NCBI GenBank assembly: GCA_010119145.1
Contig: JAACSU010000009.1
Coordinates: 34,281 to 98,280, forward strand
Source of the DNA: Candidatus Gracilibacteria bacterium
GTDB taxonomy: Bacteria; Patescibacteriota; Gracilibacteria; BD1-5; UBA6164
Direction: 5' to 3'
Length of the DNA stretch: 64,000 nucleotides
The position numbers were made by a program, and so were the translations under genes. Below the pieces are notes generated by a model. That model did not search any database. It worked only from the letters and a program-made list of their open reading frames with translations, and was not told the origin of the DNA. Every line of letters starts with the position of its first letter. Positions within the stretch are counted from its first letter, which is position 1. Of the stretch, positions 33,275-41,899 are shown piece after piece.

Positions 33275-34663
33275 CTATTTTCTCATAAATCTACTTTCGA
33301 GTAAACTTTTTGCTACTGTTCATTTCATTTTTATAACTCCAGCTGGAATATCTCAGATATATACTTGGTAATAGTTGTTATTATCTGAAATATTTTTACT
33401 TATAGAATCTATAATTCACTCAGTTTCTTGTCATTTGAAGAGGCTATCTATTTCTGAGTCACTCACTTTAATCGAATTTTTTGAAAATATTCAAAAATGG
33501 GTTCACAAGAAAAAGTTAGGTTCAAAGACTCCGTTATCTAGTTTCCCAATTTTTACTCCTACTTTGAATAAAAAGAAGTTTTCCCAGAAAAAGTCTATAT
33601 TTTTTTCAGTATAATATATCTCATTTCTATAGGTATAAAACTTACCCGTAAGGAGTAATCCAAAAGTATGTAACAGGAAGGTCTCAATAATCTTAGAATC
33701 AGTATTTGAGACTCTTTCAAATCACTGGATATTTTTTTGAAGCTTTCTTTTTTTTGTTGTATCTGGAAAGGGAGTCTTTTTCCTCAATTTTACGACAAAA
33801 AATCATCAAGTTTTTTCCTTATGTGGCCACGCTCGGATGAGAGGTTTCGTCAAATCATCTGAGAGAGAGACAACGTTAAAATGTTCACCATATTTGCCAG
33901 TAAGCTTATTAATGATTTCTTCATTTTCAAGTCTATTAAGCGTACAGGTTGAATAGACGAGTTCTCCTCACACCTTAAGTGAAATCATTGCAGACTCAAG
34001 TAGTTGAAATTGGAGCTTTGCTATTTTTTTAATATTTTTAATATTCCAGTATTTGAGAGCATCATCAGATTTATAAGCTGTTCCTTCTCCACTGCAGGGA
34101 GCATCCAGTAATATTTTATCAAATAATTCTTCGTAATTTGCAAAGAATCTCCCGTCATAGTTTGTTACAAAGACATTTTTAGTACCAAGTCTGTCTGTAT
34201 TTTCATGGAGTTGTCGCATTCGAGATTTATCTATCTCATTTGCGATTATAACTGAGTTAGGATAATACTCAGCGAGTTGAGTTGTCTTTCCTCCAGGGCT
34301 CGCTGACATATCCAGAATAGTATACTCAGTCTCATCTACTATATCATCACTCAGATAATAGGGTGAGCTTGAAGCTGCGAGTTCTTGGATATAGAAGTAT
34401 CCTGTTATATGTTCGAGGGTATTTCAAAGAGCCAGTGAAGTATCCTCTCTATCTATATAAAATGTATTATTTCAAAGAGGAGTTTCTGAAAGTTGCCAAT
34501 TATTTTTTAGAGCCAGAAGTTTGAAATCTGAAACAGATATTTTATTTATATTTACTCGGAGAGTTTTTTTAAGAGGCTGAGTTAAGGCACACGAAAACTC
34601 CGTCATTTCGGACGGAGAAAACTGGAATGTTTCTTGTATGTAATCGAGAAAGTCTTGTTTCAT
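33275..34663 (-). CDS. RsmB/NOL1-NOP2-Sun family RNA cytosine-5 methyltransferase
   Basis: A 462-aa protein. The SAM-binding segment is DMSASPGGKTTQLAEYYPNS; the two catalytic Cys motifs are LLDAPCSGEGT and YSTCTLNRLENEEII, where the first Cys attacks cytosine and the second aids release. The C-terminal part (about residues 330-462) resembles the RsmF-like PUA-type domain. It methylates rRNA or tRNA; the exact site cannot be told. Stop TAG. It begins 2 bp after the membrane gene at 34666. Confidence 0.85.
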
Positions 34664-34665
34664 AG

Positions 34666-35397
34666 TTATTTTCTAAAACTTTCTAATATTTCTCTCGCTA
34701 CTTCTTTTCAACCGATTCAAAATGCGAGTCAAAATGCTATGGTGATAGTAGTTATAAATCCTAGAAAGAGGGAATTAATAATAAACTGATCTACAATTTG
34801 TATGTAGTTGAGCATAATCATAAGTGTAAAAAACATAATGATTATTTTTGCTCACATTGCTATGATACTGCTTGTTTTTTGTTTTGTAAGCTCCATTGCT
34901 TGAAATATAATATCGTGAACAGAGTTTGCAAATCGTATCCCGAAGAATCATATGAGTATTCATATAAAGAGACTTGGGAGGTAGGCAAGTAAATCCTGCA
35001 TAAATTGCTCAATTTCAGTAATTCCAAGTATCACAACGGCCCATCTGAAGAATAATAGAAAGATATAGTAAGAAAAAGATTTCGCTGTAATCTTGTCATA
35101 CCTGATTTTTTGCTTATTTTGATTTATTTTATTAAGCTTTTCAATATTGTCATCTATATTTTTATCCACAATTTGAGTTGTTTGTTCCTCAAATCCAGCC
35201 CACATCCTATCAATGAGATCCATAATATGGAAATTTTTAAAGATGAGCATGGTTATTTTATATGTTGCGTACGCTATAACTCACCCAAGAGTCAGTACAA
35301 TTATGGCAGCAATAATCTTAGGCCCAAGCTTATCGAGGTAGTACATCGTAGAAAATATAAACCTCTCAAAAATATTATAAATAAATTCAATACTCAT
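34666..35397 (-). CDS. MscS-related membrane protein with conserved TM helix
   Basis: A 243-aa protein with about five spans. Near the C-terminus FGLAFGIGGKEVAREILESF matches the conserved TM-helix repeat (PF05552-type) of mechanosensitive-channel relatives, which lack the full MscS beta domain. A charged coiled segment lies between the second and third spans (KNIDDNIEKLNKINQNKQK). ATG at 35397 was chosen: it extends an inner ATG at 35250 by 49 residues that include a clear membrane helix and an in-frame TGA. Confidence 0.65.
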
Positions 35398-35466
35398 AGT
35401 ATGGTAACAATAACAAAGTAATCGCTTCTAATATAAGCTCTTTGAGGGAAAATGCAAAAAATAAAT

Positions 35467-35495
35467 TTGACAGTTTTGGCTATAATTCATATACT
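35467..35495 (+). promoter_or_regulatory. near-consensus promoter of tRNA-Gly(UCA)
   Basis: Perfect TTGACA at 35467-35472, TATACT at 35490-35495 and 17-bp spacing; transcription would begin about 12 bp before the tRNA. It is the strongest promoter seen in the window. Confidence 0.8.
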
Positions 35496-35514
35496 CTTCA
35501 CGCTTTAAATTTTT

Positions 35515-35593
35515 GCGGGGGTAACATAAAAGAGTGAGTGTACTAAGGCTTCAACCCTTGGGTGTGCCAGTTCAAACCTGGTCCCCCGCTCCA
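35515..35593 (+). tRNA. tRNA-Gly with anticodon UCA (reads UGA)
   Basis: The acceptor stem is GCGGGGG (35515-35521) paired with CCCCCGC (35583-35589), discriminator U and encoded CCA (35591-35593). The T arm is GCCAG-TTCAAAC-CTGGT. The anticodon arm is TAAGG-CTTCAAC-CCTTG with U33, anticodon TCA at 35551-35553 and A37; the variable loop has 5 nt. U73, G1-C72, C2-G71 and C35 are glycine identity features in bacteria. The D arm is unusual: a 3-4 bp stem (ACA/TGT) and a long loop without the normal GG. This is the expected decoder of UGA as glycine in Gracilibacteria/SR1. Confidence 0.88.
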
Positions 35594-35597
35594 ATAT
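35588..35597 (+). repeat. GCTCCAATAT at the tRNA 3' end, copy 1 of 3
   Basis: The last two tRNA bases before the tail (GC), discriminator, CCA and four flanking bases. The same ten bases occur at 36911-36920 and 40194-40203, at the end of each cassette and each time just before a terminator. Confidence 0.7.
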
Positions 35598-35608
35598 GAT
35601 TTAGACAT

Positions 35609-35636
35609 AAAAACTGCTTTAATTAGCAGTTTTTTT
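35609..35636 (+). terminator. terminator after tRNA-Gly(UCA)
   Basis: Stem AAAAACTGCT / AGCAGTTTTT with loop TTAATT and T-run, 16 bp after the tRNA CCA. Confidence 0.9.
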
Positions 35637-35674
35637 GATGTTAAAAAGCGATACCCCTAGCGAAGTTAGAACTC

Positions 35675-35727
35675 TTGCCTCATAATTAAAACTATGCTAC
35701 AATATATCTACCATATTGTAGTTTTTT
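35675..35727 (+). promoter_or_regulatory. cassette A promoter with overlapping hairpin
   Basis: TTGCCT at 35675-35680 and TACAAT at 35698-35703, spacing 17 bp. A perfect 9-bp inverted repeat (CTACAATAT at 35697-35705, ATATTGTAG at 35713-35721) overlaps the -10 box and is followed by six T. It may be an operator, or a terminator for transcripts arriving from upstream. The same arrangement recurs at 36999-37052. Confidence 0.6.
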
Positions 35728-35794
35728 ATATGCCATTTTGAATGAAGAAAACCTGAAAAATGCAGTAAGACAGAGCTTGTTTCTAAACATTACT

Positions 35795-36055
35795 ATGAAA
35801 CAGCAGATTTTAAAGTATTTTAAAAAGCTTTCGGAGAAACAAAAATGAGTTATAAGGCAAGGGATACAAGCAGAAAAATCTTTGATGTTGAATTTCTTGA
35901 AGCAACTCAAAAATAAACCTGAGATGAAAGTTAGTAGGATACAAGAATATTATAAAAAGCACTATTCAAGAATCAGAAAAGGTGAAGAACTTAGAGAGAA
36001 ACTTCATAAACAAGAAGAACTTGAAAATTTATTATTAGAACTAGGAAACATATAA
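35795..36055 (+). CDS. small helical protein, cassette A first gene
   Basis: An 86-aa, basic, predicted all-helical protein (MKQQILKYFKKLSEKQKG, then AEKSLMLNFLKQLKNKP, and a C-terminal Glu/Leu/Lys coil ending EELENLLLELGNI). The first 60 residues are nearly identical to the first gene of cassette B; the C-terminal 25 differ more. No family is recognised. Its stop overlaps the ATG of the next gene by one base. The frame is open upstream of the ATG with non-ATG starts (TTG at 35738), so the N-terminus could be longer. Confidence 0.6.
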
Positions 36056-36360
36056 TGGCTGGAGAAGCACTACATTCATCCTTAGATCAAGCTGTAGGTC
36101 TAGATACTCATCAAAAAACTGCTGATGAGATTTTATCAAAGCTTGATGATGATGCTATTGCAAGTCTAGCTGAAAGTTGAACAGTAGAAGATGTGAGAGA
36201 ACAGTTTTCAAATTGAAATGATAATTCAACTCTTTGAAATGCAATGCAATATTTGAAATATAATTGACTTGAACATTCTGATTTACATGCAGCAAATTTT
36301 ATGAGAGCAAGGGATGGAACTATATATATAATTGACTTTGGTAATGTAAATATAAAATAA
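36055..36360 (+). CDS. short kinase-fold remnant, cassette A
   Basis: A 101-aa protein. Residues 17-47 (LDTHQKTADEILSKLDDDAI and TVEDVR) match the N-terminus of the 558-aa kinase-fold protein of cassette B. The rest matches its extreme C-terminus: GLEHSDLHAANFM, with the catalytic HxDLHxxN loop, and IYIIDFG. The N-lobe with the ATP-binding Lys and the whole linker are absent. The C-terminal part has diverged from cassette B, so this is an old internal deletion or a distinct paralogue and not a fresh break. It could be inactive, or act as a decoy or regulator. Confidence 0.6.
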
Positions 36361-36364
36361 TATT

Positions 36365-36850
36365 ATGAATACAGTAAATACTAATACATCATCACAATTC
36401 ATTGAATGAATTGAAATAATTGAACCAGATAATATCTCTTCATCAGGTTATGTTGATGTTATTTTAGGACTAAATGGAAAATGAAGATATGCAGAGAGAG
36501 AAGTAGCAGATTTTTGAGTTTATTCAGTTTCTGAAATGGGTTCAGTATTTTTAGTAGAAAGCTCAAGTTATGAAGATATTGAAAATATAAGAAAATTTTG
36601 GGAAAATACATTTGAAGCAAAAAATGCTATTATTTCAGAACTAAAAAATGGGAGAGAAATTCCTAAATATTCAGGATATTTTCAAAAAGATGGAAAATAT
36701 TATATTATGTGAGCATTATGCTATTCTTCTGATAAAAGAAATCTAGGAGAAGAAGAGGGTTCTTATAATGGTATTTTATGGAATCAAGAAATTTCACATA
36801 CATCTCAAAAACAAGTAGATGATTGAGCTAATAAACTAAAGATATTTTAG
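36365..36850 (+). CDS. small protein, cassette family (third gene of cassette A)
   Basis: A 161-aa soluble protein without signal peptide or membrane span. Its C-terminal half aligns with those of the two last genes of cassette B: Y-x-G-x-F/Y, GKYYI, then a GSYNGILWN segment and SQKQVDDGANK. No known domain is recognised. The position after a kinase-fold gene, with two related copies after the intact kinase gene, resembles an effector/immunity or enzyme/modifier layout, which is inference only. Stop TAG. Confidence 0.55.
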
Positions 36851-36910
36851 GTTAAGAATAAAATAATATTAAAGATACATCATCTCAGTTCTCACTTCCT
36901 TCACTAGGGT

Positions 36911-36920
36911 GCTCCAATAT
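36911..36920 (+). repeat. GCTCCAATAT, copy 2 of 3
   Basis: Identical to the tRNA 3' end (35588-35597). It is embedded in a longer repeat, CAGTTCTCACTTCCTTCACT then A(G/A)GGTGCTCCAATAT, shared with 40169-40203. CAGTTC..AC also resembles the tRNA T loop, so a decayed tRNA 3' half is possible. Confidence 0.6.
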
Positions 36921-36931
36921 AAAAGTAAACG

Positions 36932-36960
36932 AAAAAATCTCTAGATATAGGGATTTTTTT
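36932..36960 (+). terminator. terminator between cassettes A and B
   Basis: Stem AAAAAATCTCT / AGGGATTTTTT (with a G-T pair) and T-run, 12 bp after the repeat, matching the place of the terminator behind the tRNA. Confidence 0.7.
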
Positions 36961-36998
36961 GATGGTAAAAAGTGACACCCTTACAATGGTGAGAACTC

Positions 36999-37052
36999 TT
37001 GCCTCAATATTAAAACTATGCTACAATATATCAACCATATTGTAGTTTTTTT
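36999..37052 (+). promoter_or_regulatory. cassette B promoter with overlapping hairpin
   Basis: TTGCCT at 36999-37004 and TACAAT at 37022-37027, spacing 17 bp; 9-bp inverted repeat at 37021-37029 / 37037-37045 followed by seven T. It duplicates the cassette A promoter almost base for base. Confidence 0.6.
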
Positions 37053-37119
37053 ATATGCCATTTTGAATGAAGAAAACCTGAAAAATGCAGTAAGACAATG
37101 CTTGTTTCTAAATATTACT

Positions 37120-37383
37120 ATGAAACAGCAGATTTTAGAGTATTTTGAAAGGCTTTCGGAGAAACAAAAATGAGTTATAAGGCAAGGGATACAAGCAGAA
37201 AAATCTTTGATGTTGAATTTCTTGAAACAACTCAAAAATAAACCTGAAATAAAAGTTTCTCAGATACAAGAATATTACAAAAAACACTATGTAAATACCA
37301 GAAGAAACACTGAATGTACAGAAGAATTACAAAAACAAGAAGAACTAGAAAATTTATTACTAGAATTAGAAGACACTTTTTAA
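37120..37383 (+). CDS. small helical protein, cassette B first gene
   Basis: An 87-aa paralogue of the 86-aa protein of cassette A (MKQQILEYFERLSEKQKG; the run from KGVIRQGIQ to LKNKPE is the same). Sequence past residue 60 diverges (HYVNTRRNTECTEELQKQE) but the closing EELENLLLELED is kept. Near-identity of DNA from the promoter to the middle of the gene shows a fairly recent duplication. It ends 4 bp before the kinase-fold gene. Function unknown; a chaperone or regulator role for the next protein is only a guess from position. Confidence 0.6.
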
Positions 37384-37387
37384 AACT

Positions 37388-39064
37388 ATGCTAGAAGCTG
37401 CAGCAATTAGATGACCTGAAGAAACAGAGTGATTAGATACTCATCAAGAAACAGCTGATGAGATTTTATTAAGACTAGATGATGAGGCTATTGCTAGTTT
37501 AGCTGAAACAGGAACAGTGGAAGATGTAAGAGCAGTAGTTGAAATGCTTATAGAAGATAACCCAGAACTCAGACCCTACCTCATAGAATTTCAACAGGCT
37601 AATAGTGCTACTCTAGCAGCAGAGCTCCAAAGAGTAGCAGTTAATGATAATGAAGAAATAGGGGCTGATGATGAAGTACCAGAAGAAGAAAGCCGTGAAC
37701 TTATACAGCAAGCTCAAAGCTACCTATATGAATCTCTAGATATAGATGAAAACCATGCAAATAATGGAGCTCTTACAAACTTTGCAAAAGGAATAGTAGA
37801 TACCCTCATATTTGAAAATGTAGAGCTTGCAGTTGAGGTTATAGAAACCAGATGAGGAGTGATACTTGATGCCCTTAAACAAATCGCAACTTGGAAAGGG
37901 ATAAAATGAGTTCTATCTGCACTATGAGAAAGTATCTGGGATTTATTTTCAGGAGATGCTTATGAGAAATGAAAATCAGTAGCAGACTTGGGAATAGTAG
38001 CTACCTGAATAGGAGTTGCAGCAACTGTTTGAAGAAAGGCTATAACAGCAGCAGTGAGACAAATGGATACCCCATCTCCAAATAATTTAGATAGAACTCT
38101 TATAGATGATATATCTAAACTTCCAGATACTGAGAGACTTGAGGCAGCAGGAGTATTCTTATGAAAGGATTTTATTAATAATCCAGATTTTGAAACTCAA
38201 AGACAAGCTATTTTAGATGCTCATAATTTCTGAGAAAGGCTAGATGATGGAAACTATTCACTCTGAGACCTCAGAGAAAAAACTAGAATTCTTAGAGAGG
38301 CTGGTCTCACGAGCTGAGAAATTAGAACCCTTTTTGATAATAATATCTGTGGAAAGGAATTTCCTGAGTTTCGAAATATATATGAAGACCCAAGATTTGA
38401 TTATTTGGCTGAGTATAGAGATATACTCTGAGAAATTACAGAAGCAGATATTATTTCAGATAAATGAACTCAAGCAGTCATTATTCAACACCCTACAGAT
38501 GAATGACAAATAATAAAAATTGCTAAACCATGAGAAGTTGATGATTTAAATATTGAATTTGAAAACCATCAAAGATTTTATGATATCTGGGAGCAAGGAG
38601 TAATAAATGGTGATATACCTAAAAATGTTATTATTCCTAAAGTTATTAAGTGAGATAGAGATTGATATTTTTATATGGATAAAATAGAATGACAAAGTTT
38701 ATATTGAGTCACTCTAAGAGAAAAATATAGTCATGTTTTAGTTGATGAATCACCAGAATTTTTAAAAATGCTCTCTGATACACAGTTAGAGAGATTATTA
38801 TTAGATGAATATAAACAGTATCCTTGATGAATACAATCTACTATTGATGATTGGTCAGGTGATTATTTGTGAGAAGCTTTATGAATGAGCTATAGTTACA
38901 GAATGGAACATTGAAGAACCTGAGGTACACCACTTCATATAGCTATAGAACACTTAAGAGAACAATGATTAGTACATAATGACATGCATCCATGAAACAT
39001 CATGGTAGATAATTCTTGAAATTTCTATATAATAGATTTTTGAAGAGTAAGAATTACGGAATAA
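37388..39064 (+). CDS. protein-kinase-fold protein with long N-terminal region
   Basis: A 558-aa protein with more than 30 TGA glycines. Residues 15-48 carry the motif shared with cassette A; 157-225 are Gly/Ala-rich and hydrophobic; 240-325 contain a helical linker (AILDAHNFGERLDDGNYSLG, then LREAGLTSGEIRTLFD). From about 350 a kinase-like domain follows: beta-3 Lys377 (IIKIAKPG), Glu390 or nearby in the next helix, hinge YFYMDKIEGQSLY, catalytic loop HNDMHPGNIM (Asp532, Asn537) and DFG at 550-552, so all catalytic residues are present. The chain ends ten residues later. Substrate unknown. The hydrophobic middle and linker resemble secreted multi-domain toxins, but no signal peptide is seen. 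Confidence 0.75.
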
Positions 39065-39087
39065 TATAAATATTTTAATATAAAAAA

Positions 39088-39633
39088 ATGAGTATTCATA
39101 CTACAGATACTAGATCATTAACAGATATTGAACCTATAACTTTTCAGTGAAGGGAAATTATTTTTTATGATTTAAAAGTGACCTGAAATTTTGCTAAAGC
39201 AGTAGAGCAAATGGTAATGGGAAACTATTTTTTCACATGACCTAAAACTCAAAAAATAGAGTTTGATAATGGCAGAAATATTTTTGATATTTGAAATAAT
39301 CATTTTGTAGTTGAGTATGCTAATGAAGATGAAAGAAATAGAGATATTTCTGTATTTCAAGATAGATTTCAGCAAGATGAAAAAACTACCCAATCTATTT
39401 CAGCAAGAGAGTGAAAACAAGAATATATTCCTGAATATGATGGAAAATTTGATTATAATGGAAAATTTTATAATTTTCTCCATGCTAGACACAAACTTTG
39501 AGAAACTGATACTGTTAATGGTATATATAGGTGAATGATAGTAAATACAGATTCATATTTTTCAGAGGAAGCTCAAAAACAGGTGAATATATGAGCTGAT
39601 GCTGCAAAGAATATTCTAGATTGAGAAGTATAA
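39088..39633 (+). CDS. small protein, cassette family (third gene of cassette B)
   Basis: A 181-aa protein. The N-terminal half is rich in Phe, Asn and Asp; the C-terminal half is like the next gene: YDGKFDYNGKFYNF, GIYRGMIVN, SYFSEEAQKQV and GADAAKNILDG. No known domain. It follows the kinase-fold gene by 24 bp and precedes a paralogue by 4 bp. Confidence 0.55.
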
Positions 39634-39636
39634 ATT

Positions 39637-40143
39637 ATGACTATTATAAATACACTTAATACATGAACTTACACTCAAAACTTTTGATGAGTAGATATAT
39701 ATTGAACTCAAACATGTTTTTCTAGAAATATGTATGAAGCAATGGTTTGAGCAGCTCAAATTGATTTTAGTGTAGATTTTTGAGATGGGCTCAAATTACA
39801 GGACTGAGTTTGGAATCAGGAACTTTTATTAGAGTGTGATATTGATAACTTAGATAGATTAATACATGATATCCATAAAAGATTCAGTTTAGCATCAAAT
39901 AAATATAATTCTAATTCAATTGACTCTGTAAGACAAGTATGAGAATATGCTGGAAGTTTTAGATATGAAGGGAAATGATATATTATATTATTTCCTAGAA
40001 ACTGACTAACTGATGAAACACTTCTAGAAAAAGGTATATATAAATGAATAATTGTAAATCCTGAACTGTATTTTTCAGATGAAGCTCAAGACCAAGTAGA
40101 TGATTGAGCTGATGCTGCAAAGAGAATTCTAGATTGAGAATAA
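39637..40143 (+). CDS. small protein, cassette family (fourth gene of cassette B)
   Basis: A 168-aa paralogue of the two previous small proteins. The end EYAGSFRYEGKGYIILF, GIYKGIIVN, LYFSDEAQDQVDDGADAA and KRILDGE is the best conserved part of the family. The N-terminal half (QTCFSRNMYEAMVGAAQIDF) differs from its neighbour, so the family keeps a common C-terminal module under varied N-termini. Function unknown. Confidence 0.55.
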
Positions 40144-40193
40144 AATAATATCTAAAGAGTCACTATCTCAGTTCTCACTTCCTTCACTAAGGT

Positions 40194-40203
40194 GCTCCAA
40201 TAT
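40194..40203 (+). repeat. GCTCCAATAT, copy 3 of 3
   Basis: Third copy of the tRNA-end decamer, again preceded by CAGTTCTCACTTCCTTCACT and followed by A-rich sequence and a terminator. It marks the right border of the two-cassette island. Confidence 0.65.
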
Positions 40204-40213
40204 GAAAGCAAAC

Positions 40214-40246
40214 GAAAAAGCTTCTCGAAAGAGGAGCTTTTTTTTG
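40214..40246 (+). terminator. terminator closing cassette B
   Basis: Stem AAAAAGCTTCTC / GAGGAGCTTTTT with GAAA loop and T-run (one mismatch). It corresponds to the terminators at 35609 and 36932. Confidence 0.9.
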
Positions 40247-40361
40247 TGTTTAATAGACGTGAAAAATACTTTTATATTTATATTTGAAGTATTTGCTACA
40301 TTGAATAAATAGCATTTATCAGTAAACTTTAAAAAAATTTAAGAAATTCAAAAATTATTGA

Positions 40362-41789
40362 ATGTTACAATATTACAAATCCTGCACTCAGTGCCAATGA
40401 CAAGGAAAAATAAAACTAAGTATCTGAAAGCGAGCTCGTCGTCGTCACGCGAAGCTTTTAGAACAAATTGAAGAGGGAGTGATCGAAATGACAAAAGTAA
40501 AACCACTCATTCCTCATATAGATAATTGTTCATATTGTGCTGGTACTGGGCTAGAGCAATCAGATAATTTCCCCGAAGTAGATACTATTAATTATCCTAA
40601 TGTTGCGATAATTGGAGGATGAATAGGATGAATAGCTCTTGCTCTTGCCTGTCTTCACCGAGGAATTCCTTATACGCTCTATGAACGAGATGAGAGTTTT
40701 GATGCTCGTTCTCAAGGTTATGGCTTAACACTTCAACAAGCTAGTAAAGCTATAGAATGATTAGGAATTTTTGAACTAAAAGATGGTTTAATTTCAACAA
40801 GACATGTGGTTCATAATACTCAAGGGACAATTATCGGAGAATGGGGGAGGAGAAAGTTATGAGATATAGGTATTTTAAAACCATGAAAGCGAAGAAATGT
40901 ACATATTTCAAGACAAGCTCTACGCTCTGAATTACTTGCGGGCTTGCATAATGATAGAGGAATAGCATGGGGGTATAATCTAAAAGAACTAACCTATAAC
41001 TCTAAATCGCAGATTGAGTTAGAGTTTCAGGTAGGTGACAGGAAACTTATATCCATGGCTGATTTAGTGGTTGGAGCAGATGGTATACGCAGTCGGATAC
41101 GGAGTGTAACAATAGGAGAAGATATATCACCACTCCACTATCTGGGTTGCATAGTTATATTAGGTATTTGTCCTCTAAAGTCACTGAGTAATCTAGAAAG
41201 TTCACTTCTGGACTCTGCAACAGTTTTTCAAACAGTGAATGGACATGAGCGAATATATATGATGCCATATGATAAAAATAATATTATGTGGCAAATGAGT
41301 TTCCCAATGACTGAAGCGGACGCAAAAGTATTGAGTAAAAATGGACCAGAAGCACTCAAAAAAGAAGGTATAAATAGACTCTGAGATTGGCATACTCCTA
41401 TTCCTGAAATATTACATGCAACAGACGCTTCTAGAATTACAGGTTATCCGGTATATGATAGAGAAGTGCTTGAACCCGAATTTATGAAAAATTTCTGAAG
41501 TATAACCCTTCTTTGAGATGCAATGCATCCCATGAGTCCTTTCAAGTGACAATGAGCAAATCAGGCAATTCTCGATGCATTAGATTTGGCACGAGACATT
41601 ACGTTAAAATGTGGTCCAGATTCGCAGTGGAGAGAAAAATGACTTAGAACAACTCTGCTGGAAGATTTTGAAAAGCAAATGATAGAACGAAGCGCTCTAA
41701 AGGTTCTAGATTCAGCTCTGGCAGCTAAGTTATTGCATTCTGAGTCTGTATTACATGATGGAGATATGCCAAGAGGACGTGGAATATAA
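40362..41789 (+). CDS. FAD-dependent monooxygenase with CxxCxGxG N-terminal extension
   Basis: A 475-aa protein. From about residue 88, VAIIGGGIGGIALALACL is the FAD Rossmann motif; GADGIRSRIRSVT is the DG motif of class A flavin monooxygenases and LLGDAMHPMSPFKGQGANQA the GD motif. The first 85 residues are an addition: CTQCQGQGK and CSYCAGTG are two DnaJ-like CxxCxGxG units around a basic stretch (KRARRRHAKLLEQ). The two Arg in SRIRS are CGG codons, matching invariant arginines. Likely hydroxylates an aromatic or related small molecule; substrate unknown. Base composition is somewhat less AT-rich than its neighbours, hinting at transfer followed by adaptation to the UGA code. Confidence 0.82.
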
Positions 41790-41899
41790 GTGTCTAAAAG
41801 CATATTTAGTAAATTCTAGATATGCTTATTTTGTTTTCATTACACTATTTATACATAAAATAGTTAATATGAATGTATTTTATCTTCTGATTATTTTTT

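Noticed and set aside
35730..35768. Possible leader peptide MPFGMKKTGKMQ in the cassette leader
   Set aside because: Twelve codons, conserved only because the whole segment is duplicated; no regulatory hallmark such as a run of one codon.
35692..35910. Antisense reading frame across the first gene of cassette A (and its twin at 36981-37235)
   Set aside because: Both mirror the duplicated helical-protein gene on the other strand; similarity between them comes from the duplication, and they cover the promoter.
36888..36920. A second tRNA at the cassette border
   Set aside because: Only T-loop-like and CCA-end pieces are present; there is no acceptor or anticodon stem.
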